A model generated the notes under the pieces. It did not search any database. It saw only the letters and a list, made by a program, of their open reading frames with translations, and was not told the DNA's origin. This document shows positions 8,271-16,568 of a stretch of 64,000 nt of DNA, piece by piece (positions within the stretch are counted from its first letter, which is position 1; each line of letters begins with the position of its first letter). The DNA lies in assembly GCA_963922565.1 (NCBI GenBank), contig CAWUIQ010000004.1:58247-122246 (forward strand). Reading direction: 5' to 3'. The translations under genes and the position numbers were made by a program. Source of the DNA: JBCBKL01 sp963922565. Its GTDB lineage: Bacteria; Pseudomonadota; Alphaproteobacteria; Rhodobacterales; Rhodobacteraceae.

Positions 8271-9611
8271 ATGCGTCGCCTTCGTGCCGCAATCGCGTGC
8301 CTCGCATTCGCCCTACCGGCATCCGTCAAGGCAATGGACGAACAGGTAACCTCGTTCATGCTCGACAACGGCATGCAGGTCGTCGTCGTTCAGGATGACC
8401 GCGCCCCGGTCGTGACCCATATGGTTTGGTACAAGGCGGGTTCGGCGGACGAGCCAAAGGGTTCGTCAGGCGTCGCGCATTTCCTTGAACATCTGTTGTT
8501 CAAGGCGACCGATACGTTGGCATCGGGTGAGCTTTCTGCTGTCGTCTCGGCCAACGGGGGTCGTGACAACGCGTTTACCAGCTTTGACTTCACGGCCTAT
8601 TTCCAGCGCGTTGCCGCTGACAGGCTGGGTCTGATGATGCAAATGGAAGCGGATCGGATGCGCAATATCCGTCTGACCGAAAGCGACATCGCAACCGAGC
8701 GGAACGTGGTCATCGAAGAACGCAACCAGCGGACTGAAAATAACCCACGGGCCCTGTTTGGCGAACAGTTGAGCGCGGTTCAATACCACAACCACCGCTA
8801 CGGCGTTCCGATCATTGGGTGGATGCACGAGATTGAAACGCTGGACATGGACGACGCGATTTCATTCTACAACACCTACTACTACCCCAATAACGCGATC
8901 CTCGTCGTGTCGGGCGATGTGACCCCGCAAGAGGTCGAGCGGCTGGCCAACGAACATTACGGGCCAATTCCGGCCAACCCCGACCTGCCGGAACGGCTGC
9001 GGACCGAAGAACCGCCACAAACGGCAGAGCGGCGGCTGTACTTCCGCGATGCACGGGTTTCTCAATCCTATGTCAGCCGATCCTATCTGGCGCCCGAACG
9101 TGATCCCGGCGACCAGAAGACTGCGGCTGCGCTTACAGTGCTTGCCGAGGTTCTGGGTGGCGGGCAAACGAGTTACCTGACCGAGAAGCTTCAGTTCGAG
9201 CAGCAGAAGGCGGTGTATTCCGGTTCGTTTTACCGGGGTACGTCGCTTGATGATACGACCTTTGATGTGGTGATCGTCCCGACCCCCGGCGTGTCACTGG
9301 AAGAAGCAGAAAGCGCACTGGATGCTGCCATCGAACAATTCATGGTCGATGGCGTCACCGACGAACAACTTGACCGGATCAAGATGCAGGTCCGCGCGAG
9401 TGAAATCTATGCCCGCGATGACGTAAGCGGCATCGCTAATCGATACGGGCGCGCACTGACTTCGGGGCTGACGGTCGCAGATGTTCAAGCCTGGCCTGAT
9501 ATCCTGCAATCAATCACCAACGACGATGTCATGGCTGCCGCAGAGCTTGTATTTGATCGAAATGCTTCGGTGACCGGTTGGCTGATGCAGGACGAGGAGG
9601 TCACGCAATGA
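8271..9611 (+). CDS. secreted M16 family zinc metallopeptidase (active subunit)
   Basis: 446 residues from the ATG at 8271, chosen because AGGAG is at 8261-8265; the longer open frame overlaps the lipoprotein gene. The signal peptide ends near SVKAMD (about residue 21). The inverted zinc motif HFLEH is at residues 70-74 with the third ligand in the VVIEERNQR helix (E150), 76 residues later as expected for M16. A second, inactive M16 repeat follows (from about 250), giving the usual half-clamshell. It overlaps the next gene by ATGA and probably forms a heterodimer with it to degrade peptides in the periplasm. Confidence 0.93.
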   Translation: MRRLRAAIACLAFALPASVKAMDEQVTSFMLDNGMQVVVVQDDRAPVVTHMVWYKAGSADEPKGSSGVAHFLEHLLFKATDTLASGELSAVVSANGGRDNAFTSFDFTAYFQRVAADRLGLMMQMEADRMRNIRLTESDIATERNVVIEERNQRTENNPRALFGEQLSAVQYHNHRYGVPIIGWMHEIETLDMDDAISFYNTYYYPNNAILVVSGDVTPQEVERLANEHYGPIPANPDLPERLRTEEPPQTAERRLYFRDARVSQSYVSRSYLAPERDPGDQKTAAALTVLAEVLGGGQTSYLTEKLQFEQQKAVYSGSFYRGTSLDDTTFDVVIVPTPGVSLEEAESALDAAIEQFMVDGVTDEQLDRIKMQVRASEIYARDDVSGIANRYGRALTSGLTVADVQAWPDILQSITNDDVMAAAELVFDRNASVTGWLMQDEEVTQ

Positions 9612-10924
9612 GGGTTCTGACTGCACTGTTTTTTGTCTTGGCATTCGTCTTTCCGGCGCAGGCTGAGGTCAAGATTGAAGAGGTGACCAGCCCCGGCGGC
9701 ATAAAGGCGTGGCTGGTGCAAGAGCCCTCCATCCCCTTCATGGCGCTTGAGTTGCGCTTTCGCGGCGGGGCGTCGCTCGACGCACCCGGCAAGCGCGGGT
9801 CCATCAATCTGATGACCGGTTTGCTCGAAGAAGGCGCGGGCGATATCGACGCGCGCGAATTTGCCCGCCAGCTCGAAGCTCTTGCAGCCTCATTCGATTA
9901 CGATGTTCGCGATGACGACGTGGCCATATCTGCGCGTTTTCTGACGGAAAACCGTGATCAGGCGGTTGCGCTGCTCAGAAGTTCGTTGATCGATCCGCGA
10001 TTTGATCAGGATGCGATCGACCGGGTTCGGGAACAGGTGCTGACGGGTATCCGAAGTGACTCGACTGATCCGGACGAAATCGCCCGCACACGTTTCGACA
10101 GTCTCGTCTTTGGTGAGCATCCCTACGGCTCAGCCTATCAAGGCACCAGTGAAACGGTCACGGCCTTGACCCGGGACGACATCCTTGCTGCGAAAGACGC
10201 TGTTCTGGCCAAGGACAGAATGTATGTCGGCGCCGTGGGAGACATTACGCCCGAGGAGCTGGGCCTGCTTCTCGACCAGCTCTTGGGCGATTTACCAGCC
10301 GAAGGTGCCCCGATGCCGCCGGCTATCGAACCTCTGTTCACGGGCGGCGAGGTTGTTGTCGAGTTTCAAACCCCACAATCCGTCGCGATTTTCGGACAAA
10401 AGGGCCTGGCGCTTGATGATCCCGATTACTTCGCGGCGATGATCCTCAATCAGGTACTGGGTGCCGGCGGCTTCGAAAGCCGTTTGATGACCGAGGTGCG
10501 TGGGAAACGCGGTCTGACATACGGCGTCTATTCATTCCTTGTGCCGCAGGATCTGGCCGCGACCTATCAGGGCAGCGTGGCATCGGCCAACGACAGGATC
10601 GCCGAGGCAATCGCTGTTGTCCGCGACGAGTGGGCCAAGGCGGCCGAGACGGGCATTACGGAACAGGAAATGCAGGACGCCAAGACCTTCATCACTGGCG
10701 CATACCCTCTGCGCTTTGATGGGAACGCCACCATCGCGGGCATCATGGTCGGTATGCAGATGATGGGGCTACCTGTGGACTATATCGCGACACGCAACGA
10801 AAAGGTTGAGGCGGTGACGCTGGAAGACATAAACCGGGTGGCGGGTGAATTGTTGTCGCCCGATGAGTTGACCTTTGTCATCGTCGGACAGCCCGAAGGG
10901 ATAGAAACGACGGTCGCGAACTAA
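9608..10924 (+). CDS. M16 peptidase-like partner lacking the zinc motif
   Basis: 438 residues from the ATG at 9608, overlapping the stop of the preceding M16 gene. The signal peptide ends at FPAQAEV (about residue 20). The fold markers of M16 are present (MALELRFRGGASLDAPGKRGSINLMTGLL, then VLGAGGFESRLMTEVRGKRGLTYG), but where the partner has HxxEH this protein has no histidine, so it cannot bind zinc in the usual way. The R-G-Y/T loop of non-catalytic subunits is represented by RGLTYGVYS. Active/inactive M16 heterodimers are established in alphaproteobacteria; that assignment here follows from the paired genes. Confidence 0.92.
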   Translation: MRVLTALFFVLAFVFPAQAEVKIEEVTSPGGIKAWLVQEPSIPFMALELRFRGGASLDAPGKRGSINLMTGLLEEGAGDIDAREFARQLEALAASFDYDVRDDDVAISARFLTENRDQAVALLRSSLIDPRFDQDAIDRVREQVLTGIRSDSTDPDEIARTRFDSLVFGEHPYGSAYQGTSETVTALTRDDILAAKDAVLAKDRMYVGAVGDITPEELGLLLDQLLGDLPAEGAPMPPAIEPLFTGGEVVVEFQTPQSVAIFGQKGLALDDPDYFAAMILNQVLGAGGFESRLMTEVRGKRGLTYGVYSFLVPQDLAATYQGSVASANDRIAEAIAVVRDEWAKAAETGITEQEMQDAKTFITGAYPLRFDGNATIAGIMVGMQMMGLPVDYIATRNEKVEAVTLEDINRVAGELLSPDELTFVIVGQPEGIETTVAN

Positions 10925-10974
10925 TTTCGCGCGGGGTTATCGACGTCACTTCGTGATGCGTGACGGGCGCGAAA
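10925..10974. terminator. nested inverted repeat after the M16 pair, possible terminator
   Basis: Immediately after the second M16 stop, TTTCGCGC (10925-10932) pairs perfectly with GCGCGAAA (10967-10974); inside it CGTCAC pairs with GTGACG. The double stem could end transcription of the long rsmB-to-M16 run, but the downstream side has only AATCTC and no proper uridine tract, so Rho-independent termination is uncertain. Confidence 0.35.
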
Positions 10975-11068
10975 ATCTCTGACTAAGTCGGCAAGGCGGG
11001 GCGACAAAGGTTGCCCCCCAACGGCTGGGATAGTTCATCGGCCCCGAAAGACTGATCCAGGATCATGA

Positions 11069-11145
11069 TGGTCGGAGTGGCGAGATTCGAACTCACGACC
11101 CCTGCCTCCCGAAGACAGTGCTCTACCAGGCTGAGCTACACTCCG
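11069..11145 (-). tRNA. tRNA-Pro (anticodon CGG)
   Basis: A 77-nt cloverleaf on the minus strand. The acceptor arm CGGAGTG/CACTCCG pairs perfectly, the D arm is GCTC/GAGC, the anticodon arm CTGTC/GGCAG holds the loop TTCGGGA with anticodon CGG, and the T arm contains TTCGAAT. The discriminator is A and the 3' CCA is encoded. It stands alone between the M16 operon and the acyltransferase gene. No integrase or repeat of the tRNA 3' end was seen beside it. Confidence 0.96.
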
Positions 11146-11230
11146 ACTGGACGGCTGTTAGACCTGCGGCGACCGATTTGCAAGCGTCTGGGACTGGTTG
11201 TCTGTCAAAACCGTGGTTAGAAGTCCGCCC

Positions 11231-12112
11231 ATGGCAGCGCGTCGTCCTCGTTGGATCCACTTCCTCGGCTATCTCCCGATCCAGGGATTTCTGAGCCTTT
11301 CGCGGCTCTTGCCGTTCCGTCGACGTATCGATTTGGCCGCCTTCCTGCTTGGTGGCGTCGTCCGTAATGCCCGCGCTCCGCGAGAGCGTGTGGTTGGCAA
11401 TCTCGAGCGGGTTTTTCCTGATATGTCGGCCAAAGAACGTCTGGCATTCTGTCGTGCGAACGGGCGTTCGATGGGTCGCACCATTGCCGAGATCCTTTTC
11501 GGGCCAGACCATCAAAAACACCATCTGCCAATAACCGCAGATGGTCCTGGCCGTGAACCACTCATTGCGGCGCAAAAAGCCGGTCGGCCGGTCATTCTGG
11601 TCTCGGCCCATCTGGGACAGTGGGACGCCGTTCGTATCTGTCTGCGCGAAGATTACCAGATTGAAGTGGGTGCGCTTTATCGGCCCAACAACAATCCTTA
11701 CTACGAGGAGCTGTTCAAGCGCGGTGCGCAAGCATCGGGCGGACCGCTCGCCCCACGTTCCAACGAGGGGTTCCGGACGCTGGTGAAGCACCTTCGAAAG
11801 GGCGGTGTCTTCGCGATCCTCGCCGATCAGCATATCTATACCGGGGCGTGGCTGCCTTTTCTTGGTCACCCTGCGCAGACTACCCTCAGCCCGGCCGAAC
11901 TGGCGCTGAAGTACGACGCGCTCTTAATCCCGGCCTATGGTTTGCGCCGTGCTGCCGAAGATGGATTCGATGTCGTTGTCGAACCGCCGGTCCCGCCATC
12001 CACTCCCGAAGAGATGATGGCGCAGGTCAACGACAGTATTTCCGCCATGATCCAAAAGCACCCCGAGCAGTGGCTGTGGCTGCATCGGCGGTGGAAAAAG
12101 ACCAAGCCCTAG
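11231..12112 (+). CDS. lysophospholipid / lipid A (lauroyl-type) acyltransferase
   Basis: 293 residues in the HtrB/LpxL superfamily of inner-membrane acyltransferases that add secondary acyl chains to lipid A. The catalytic H-x4-D motif is HLGQWD near residue 128; ARAPRERVVGNLERVFP and the PEQWLWLHRRWK C-terminal block are also characteristic. An N-terminal hydrophobic segment (FLGYLPIQGFLSLSRLLPF) anchors it. The ATG at 11231 (MAARRPR) is preferred; a TTG at 11198 in frame would add 11 residues. It ends in a CTAG shared with the convergent transporter gene. Which acyl position is modified cannot be read from the sequence. Confidence 0.88.
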   Translation: MAARRPRWIHFLGYLPIQGFLSLSRLLPFRRRIDLAAFLLGGVVRNARAPRERVVGNLERVFPDMSAKERLAFCRANGRSMGRTIAEILFGPDHQKHHLPITADGPGREPLIAAQKAGRPVILVSAHLGQWDAVRICLREDYQIEVGALYRPNNNPYYEELFKRGAQASGGPLAPRSNEGFRTLVKHLRKGGVFAILADQHIYTGAWLPFLGHPAQTTLSPAELALKYDALLIPAYGLRRAAEDGFDVVVEPPVPPSTPEEMMAQVNDSISAMIQKHPEQWLWLHRRWKKTKP

Positions 12113-13104
12113 CTATCGTTGTCATCGCTTTTGGCAAGCGTCGGCTTATCGCTGTCGGGCAACAAGGGGCTGACGCGGGGCATCGTGCCGGTCTCAGGCC
12201 GGGATCTGGTTCGCAGAACCGGGATGTTTTCCGAGGCGTCACTACGGCTTTCCCGAAGCACGATATAGAGACCCGATGCGATCACGATCGCTGCCCCGGT
12301 CGCGGTCATCGTATCAATCGTTTCGTCAAAGATCAGAAAGCCGAAAATCGTGGCCCAGATGATCTGTGAGTATTGCATAGGGGCGATCACCGCCGCCTCG
12401 CCAGCGCGGTAGGCGGCAATCAGACAGAGACTGGCCGAAAATCCAAGGATCGACATCAACCCCAATGCGCCCAGATCGATCAGAGGCATAGGCTTATAGA
12501 CATAGGGCAGGATCATCGCCATGACGATGAAGTTGAAAACCATCGGATAGAGCAGCAATACGACGCTTCGTTCTTCTCTTCCGATCTTGCGGACAATGAC
12601 AGAGGCCAGGGCGCCGCAGACCGCTGCAACGATTGCAGCCGCATGTCCAAGCGTCAGTTCGGTCTGACCGGGTCGCAGAACCACCAAAACCCCGGCGAGG
12701 CCTACGAGGATGGCAAGCCACCTGCGTATCCTCACCGTCTCACCCAGGATCGGGATCGATAACACCGTGATCAACAGCGGCGACGCAAAAAGGATCGCAT
12801 ATGTCTGTGCCAGAGGCAGGGTCGAGAACGCGTAGAAAGCCGAGACAGCGGTGATCACCGTCGCAACTGTGCGGAACGCCGTGTACCAAGGATGACGCGG
12901 CAGCAGCGTCCCCCCGGTTCGGTCCCGCATCATCATGAATGTCGTCAGCGGGAAGGTGAAAAGAACGCTGAAGAAGACGATCTGGAACGGAGCATATGTT
13001 CCGCCAAGGGTCTTCACGACGACGTCGTGAACCGCGAAGACGCCGAACGCGGTCAGCGCAAAAAGCGCACCTTTCAGATTGTTTTTCGATGCCGAGGACA
13101 ACAC
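12109..13104 (-). CDS. EamA/DMT family transporter
   Basis: 331 residues with about ten predicted membrane helices in two repeated EamA halves. The first repeat contains FALTAFGVFAVHDVVVKTL and the conserved PLAQTYAILFASPLLITVL; the second runs from GHAAAIVAAVCGALASVIVRKI to the APMQYSQIIWATIFGFLIFDE block near 270. The last 50 residues form a polar cytoplasmic tail. Members export small metabolites or amino acids; the substrate is unknown. It is convergent with the acyltransferase gene, sharing four bases, and lies 84 bp downstream of leuB on the same strand. Confidence 0.88.
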   Translation of the reverse strand: MLSSASKNNLKGALFALTAFGVFAVHDVVVKTLGGTYAPFQIVFFSVLFTFPLTTFMMMRDRTGGTLLPRHPWYTAFRTVATVITAVSAFYAFSTLPLAQTYAILFASPLLITVLSIPILGETVRIRRWLAILVGLAGVLVVLRPGQTELTLGHAAAIVAAVCGALASVIVRKIGREERSVVLLLYPMVFNFIVMAMILPYVYKPMPLIDLGALGLMSILGFSASLCLIAAYRAGEAAVIAPMQYSQIIWATIFGFLIFDETIDTMTATGAAIVIASGLYIVLRESRSDASENIPVLRTRSRPETGTMPRVSPLLPDSDKPTLAKSDDNDS

Positions 13105-13188
13105 GACGCTCCGCGGTTACCGGCCGGGATGGTTGAGCTATGCAAATCAGACTGTGCAGCCTTTTGGCAAGGCAGCACAGAGGGTTTT

Positions 13189-14295
13189 TCAGAGGCTGGC
13201 GTCCAGCGCAGCAAGAATGGCCGCGCCCATTTCGGACGTGGATACGGCCTTTGCATCGCCCGCCTGCATCAAATCCGCCGTCCGGACGCCGTCGGCGAGC
13301 ACTTTCTCGACCGCCGCTTCCAGCCGATCGGCCTCTTCGCCAAGATCGAACGAATAGCGCAGCGCCATCGCAAAGCTGAGGATGCAAGCCGTCGGATTTG
13401 CCTTTCCCTGACCCGCGATATCCGGGGCGGAGCCGTGAACCGGCTCATAAAGCGCTTTGGGGCGCCCGTTGGCCATTGGCGCACCAAGCGACGCAGAGGG
13501 CAGCATGCCAAGCGAACCCGTCAGCATCGCGGCCAGATCCGAGAGCAAGTCGCCAAAGAGGTTGTCGGTCACGATGACATCGAATTGCTTGGGCCAGCGG
13601 GTCAGCTGCATCGCACCGGCGTCGGCGTACATGTGGCTGAGTTCGATGTCTGGGTAATCTTCGTCCCGTACCTTTTGGACCACTTCCCGCCAGAGAACGC
13701 CACTTTCCATGACGTTGGCTTTTTCCATCGAACAGACCTTGCCGGCCCGCTTTCGGGCCAGCTCAAAGGCCGAGCGCGCAACGCGTTCAATTTCACTTTC
13801 CGTATAACGCTGCGTGTTGATGCCGACCCGTTCGTTGCCCTCTTCGAAGATGCCGCGTGGTTCCCCGAAATAGACACCGGAGGTCAGCTCGCGGACGATC
13901 ATGATATCGAGCCCTGAAACGATATCCTTCTTCAGCGACGAGAAGTCCGCCAAGGCGTCGAAGCATTGCGCTGGTCGCAGGTTGGCGAAGAGATCCATCT
14001 CTTTGCGAAGCCGAAGCAGGCCGCGTTCGGGTTTGTCGGCGAAATCCAAGTTATCGTATTTGGGTCCACCGACGGCGCCGAGCAGAACGGCGTCGACCTC
14101 TTGCGCTTTCGCCATCGTGTCGTCGTGCAGGGGGGTTCCATGGGCGTCATATGCCGCGCCGCCGACAAGGTCTTCGGTCGTGTCGAAGTGGATGCCGCGT
14201 TTGTCGCCGAACCAATCGATGACCCGCTTTACCTCGGTCATCACTTCGGGGCCGATGCCGTCGCCTGGAAGGATCAAGATCGAGGGGTTTGACAT
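13189..14295 (-). CDS. leuB: 3-isopropylmalate dehydrogenase
   Basis: 368 residues, standard length. Oxidises and decarboxylates 3-isopropylmalate to 2-ketoisocaproate in leucine synthesis. Visible motifs are LILPGDGIGPEV (11-18 region), GAVGGPKYD, LFANLRPAQ with substrate-binding Arg, the REL-SGVYFG segment, VTDNLFGDLLSDLAAMLTGSLGMLPSASLG with the metal-binding aspartates, and the NAD-binding EPVHGSAPDIAG. It is transcribed in the same direction as leuC and leuD, but is separated from leuD by about 2.3 kb carrying two other genes. Confidence 0.97.
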   Translation of the reverse strand: MSNPSILILPGDGIGPEVMTEVKRVIDWFGDKRGIHFDTTEDLVGGAAYDAHGTPLHDDTMAKAQEVDAVLLGAVGGPKYDNLDFADKPERGLLRLRKEMDLFANLRPAQCFDALADFSSLKKDIVSGLDIMIVRELTSGVYFGEPRGIFEEGNERVGINTQRYTESEIERVARSAFELARKRAGKVCSMEKANVMESGVLWREVVQKVRDEDYPDIELSHMYADAGAMQLTRWPKQFDVIVTDNLFGDLLSDLAAMLTGSLGMLPSASLGAPMANGRPKALYEPVHGSAPDIAGQGKANPTACILSFAMALRYSFDLGEEADRLEAAVEKVLADGVRTADLMQAGDAKAVSTSEMGAAILAALDASL

Positions 14296-14395
14296 CGGTA
14301 TTCTCCTTGGCTTGCCACCCGTGCGGCCTAGCCCGCACCGACATCGGGGTCAAGCTGGCGAAACACCCAGAAATCCAATGATTGCGGTGACCTGT

Positions 14396-15541
14396 TCAAT
14401 CCGGGATGTCGATGTCGACCCAGACCACGCGATGGCGGCTGGCTGCCTCGGCCGTTTCGGCAAAAGCGTCCCCGGGTGCGGGCCAAAGCACGCCGCTGTC
14501 TTCGATGGAAATGTCGGCTGAGGGCAGCACATAATCGACCCGATATTTCCCAACGTCGATGCCGGTCCAATCAACGGTCGCCGTCCCTGCGGCGCCCATC
14601 GGCTTTGGGTCCTGTAGCCTGGGATCGTTCAGAAGGCCGTTGATCGCATCCTTGATCCCTTCGCCTTGTTTGGGATCGTTGTTGGCATCCCCGAGAATGA
14701 CAAACCGCTCCGGTACTGCCCCACCGAAATGGCCATCAAGGTAGAGCGACCAGAACCGGATCTCATCATGGTTTCGTTTGCCGTTGCGATCCTCCGGGCC
14801 ATCGAAGACCGGCGGGGTGGCGTGAAAGCCCATCACGTGTAATTGGCCCAACTCCGGTACTTCAACGGGCACAACCCAGTGACCGATGTTCGAAAGGCGC
14901 TGAATCGCCTGGGCCTCGGCGCTTGGAAAGGGCTGACCGTCATGAACGGGTAAGAGCGCATCGGGCAAATCCTTCCAAAGCAGAGCCGAGAAGTCCTTTG
15001 CTTCATCCGCTTGAATTGGGAACTGCGAAAGCAGCGCCATTCCGGCCTGTCCCGCAAATTCACCGTAGGATTGAGCATCGCGTGGGCCGCGCAGCTTGCC
15101 ATCCAGATCCATGTCGTGGTCGGTGACCATGCCGGTGTTCGGCCGAGTGGCGTAGAAATGGGGGTACCCCGTCAGCTCGGCAAATGTCGCGAGCGCCCGG
15201 TTTTCGAGATCATAGTCGAAGCCCTGGATAAGCAGAATATCCGCATCGGCCTTGGCAAGCACTGCGATGACAGCGTTGATTTGGGGGTCGGACCCTTTCA
15301 GCAGGTCCCGATACAAAAGACCGGGACCGTCACGCTGTAGCTCGGTATTGTAGGTTGCGATCCTCAGGCTCTCGGCAAGTGCGCTGGTCCACAAGCCGCA
15401 AAGGCCTAGGATCAGGCAGCCAAGTAGCGTCCGTCGGCCTCGGCGTTGGCATACGCTCTGCGGCGCTGATCTTCGATCATGTCGGCGATACGCTGCATCG
15501 CGATCCCGCGCATAATCATGCTCGCCGGAAGGAAGGCCCAT
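14396..15541 (-). CDS. endonuclease/exonuclease/phosphatase-fold secreted protein
   Basis: The EEP fold is recognised from LRIATYNTELQRDGPG at the start of the domain, the ADILLIQGFDYD strand, HVMGFHATPPVFDG, VILGDANNDP and the terminal SRHRVVWVDID (catalytic His). The canonical metal-binding Glu after LLIQ is replaced by G-F-D. A signal-like segment RRTLLGCLILGLCGLWTSALA precedes the domain and has a twin-arginine look. The start is unclear: the only in-frame ATG (15541) overlaps the upstream membrane gene by 130 bp, while a CTG at 15413-15415 forms a CTGA overlap with that gene's stop but would remove the basic N-terminus. Function is unknown; it is probably a periplasmic nuclease or phosphodiesterase. 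Confidence 0.78.
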   Translation of the reverse strand: MGLPSGEHDYARDRDAAYRRHDRRSAPQSVCQRRGRRTLLGCLILGLCGLWTSALAESLRIATYNTELQRDGPGLLYRDLLKGSDPQINAVIAVLAKADADILLIQGFDYDLENRALATFAELTGYPHFYATRPNTGMVTDHDMDLDGKLRGPRDAQSYGEFAGQAGMALLSQFPIQADEAKDFSALLWKDLPDALLPVHDGQPFPSAEAQAIQRLSNIGHWVVPVEVPELGQLHVMGFHATPPVFDGPEDRNGKRNHDEIRFWSLYLDGHFGGAVPERFVILGDANNDPKQGEGIKDAINGLLNDPRLQDPKPMGAAGTATVDWTGIDVGKYRVDYVLPSADISIEDSGVLWPAPGDAFAETAEAASRHRVVWVDIDIPD

Positions 15542-16254
15542 GCACTCATCGTCCAGATCAGGGTTTGAGGGTTCTCAAGCGAGATCGGATTTATCAGATC
15601 GGCGGCCGCTTTGACCACCGCTGGGATGATGAATGGCAGCAGAAAACCAAGCGCAATGTTGATACGTGCGTCGCGCTGCAGGCGGTGCAAGACGTCTCCG
15701 CCGGTTGTCGGATCAAAGAGCGGCAGGTTCACCCACATGTTGAACGCACCTTTGCGGGTGGGCCATCCCATGATCCGAACAAGGATGATGAAGGCGGTCA
15801 TGGCCATCAGGGACGTAGTGTAGGAAATGCCCGCTGCGGTGCGGACAGATTGCAGCACTTCGTAAGATGCATTGTCAGGCATCATCAGAACCACAAGCCG
15901 AACCGGCGAGAATGGGAAGTCGATCGCGTCACCCAGAACCACACCCACGGCGGTCAAAAGCTCGGAAAAGCCTGTCGGATCGTCTTTGCCACGACATACG
16001 AGCGTCAGGAACAGGACGGTTCCGAAAAGAGCAACAAAACGGAGGCGGTTGAAGGGGGGCGCATCGCGGAACTCAACAATGCTTGGACTAACCGAATTGT
16101 ATTCCACGAAGGTCAAAAACGCCGCAACAAGTGCGATCAGAACCGTGAATTGTGTGGCATCACTATCGATATTCGGCAGCAACAACGCCGGGATCGCGAT
16201 AACCAAAGCCACTAGTAAGCCGCGCGCTGCGGCACCCGTCATACGCGCAATCAC
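15412..16254 (-). CDS. polytopic membrane protein, unknown
   Basis: 280 residues with about six hydrophobic segments: LLVALVIAIPALLLP near the N-terminus, TVLIALVAAFLTFVEY, RFVALFGTVLFLTLV, SLMAMTAFIILVRIMGW, IALGFLLPFIIPAVV and WTMSAWAFLPASMIM. The soluble C-terminus is charged (RIADMIEDQRRRAYANAE). I know no named domain for it. It is coupled to, and overlaps, the EEP gene downstream, so the two may work together in the envelope. Confidence 0.75.
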   Translation of the reverse strand: MIARMTGAAARGLLVALVIAIPALLLPNIDSDATQFTVLIALVAAFLTFVEYNSVSPSIVEFRDAPPFNRLRFVALFGTVLFLTLVCRGKDDPTGFSELLTAVGVVLGDAIDFPFSPVRLVVLMMPDNASYEVLQSVRTAAGISYTTSLMAMTAFIILVRIMGWPTRKGAFNMWVNLPLFDPTTGGDVLHRLQRDARINIALGFLLPFIIPAVVKAAADLINPISLENPQTLIWTMSAWAFLPASMIMRGIAMQRIADMIEDQRRRAYANAEADGRYLAA

Positions 16255-16449
16255 ATCTACTTCCCTTCAACTGGTCAACGCGGTGCTTGTCCACGCTTGC
16301 TTCCAAACTCGAACCGTGGGTTCCGGCAGACTTGCCCCCTAGAGCACGTACTTTGATTCTTGTAACCCAGCAGCCGAGCGCTTGGGTTAATAAGCCATTA
16401 ATCGGAGGGCTTTTTCAGGGAGAATAATGTGCGATTGTGCATCAATTTT

Positions 16450-16488
16450 AGGGCAACAATAAGGCGCCGCACAACATATTGTTGCCCT
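16450..16488. repeat. 12-bp perfect inverted repeat
   Basis: AGGGCAACAATA (16450-16461) is repeated in reverse complement as TATTGTTGCCCT (16477-16488) with a 15-base spacer. There is no T-run on either strand directly after the stem, so it is not a standard intrinsic terminator. It lies about 80 bp beyond the leuD stop. Confidence 0.7.
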
Positions 16489-16504
16489 TCGAGAATCGGA
16501 CCAT

Positions 16505-16541
16505 ATTCGTGGATCACAAACCCGTGTACTTCGCCACGAAT
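16505..16541. repeat. 8-bp perfect inverted repeat
   Basis: ATTCGTGG (16505-16512) and CCACGAAT (16534-16541) are perfect reverse complements around a 21-base loop, 27 bp past the leuD stop on the minus strand. It could form a hairpin at the 3' end of leuD mRNA; no T-run follows. Confidence 0.55.
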
Positions 16542-16568
16542 TGTTTCCAGATTATCATGCGGCCTGAG

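Larger units (their letters stand above)
16255..16568. other. AT-richer intergenic region with two inverted repeats, no gene
   Basis: The 314 bases between the membrane protein gene and the end of leuD hold no credible coding frame. The stretch is visibly richer in A and T than its surroundings and contains two perfect inverted repeats, listed separately. It should include the promoter of the membrane protein/EEP pair and the 3' end of the leuD transcript; no convincing -35/-10 pair was identified. Confidence 0.6.

Noticed and set aside
11069..11145. tRNA-Pro as an integration site
   Set aside because: No integrase, no direct repeat of the tRNA end and no change of gene type on either side were seen.
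12892..13917. Plus-strand open frame opposite the transporter and leuB
   Set aside because: Complement of leuB and the EamA gene; translation has no recognisable domain.
15355..16215. Plus-strand open frame opposite the EEP and membrane genes
   Set aside because: Rich in Arg, His and Gln with no motif; the minus-strand frames have signal and membrane segments and start/stop coupling.
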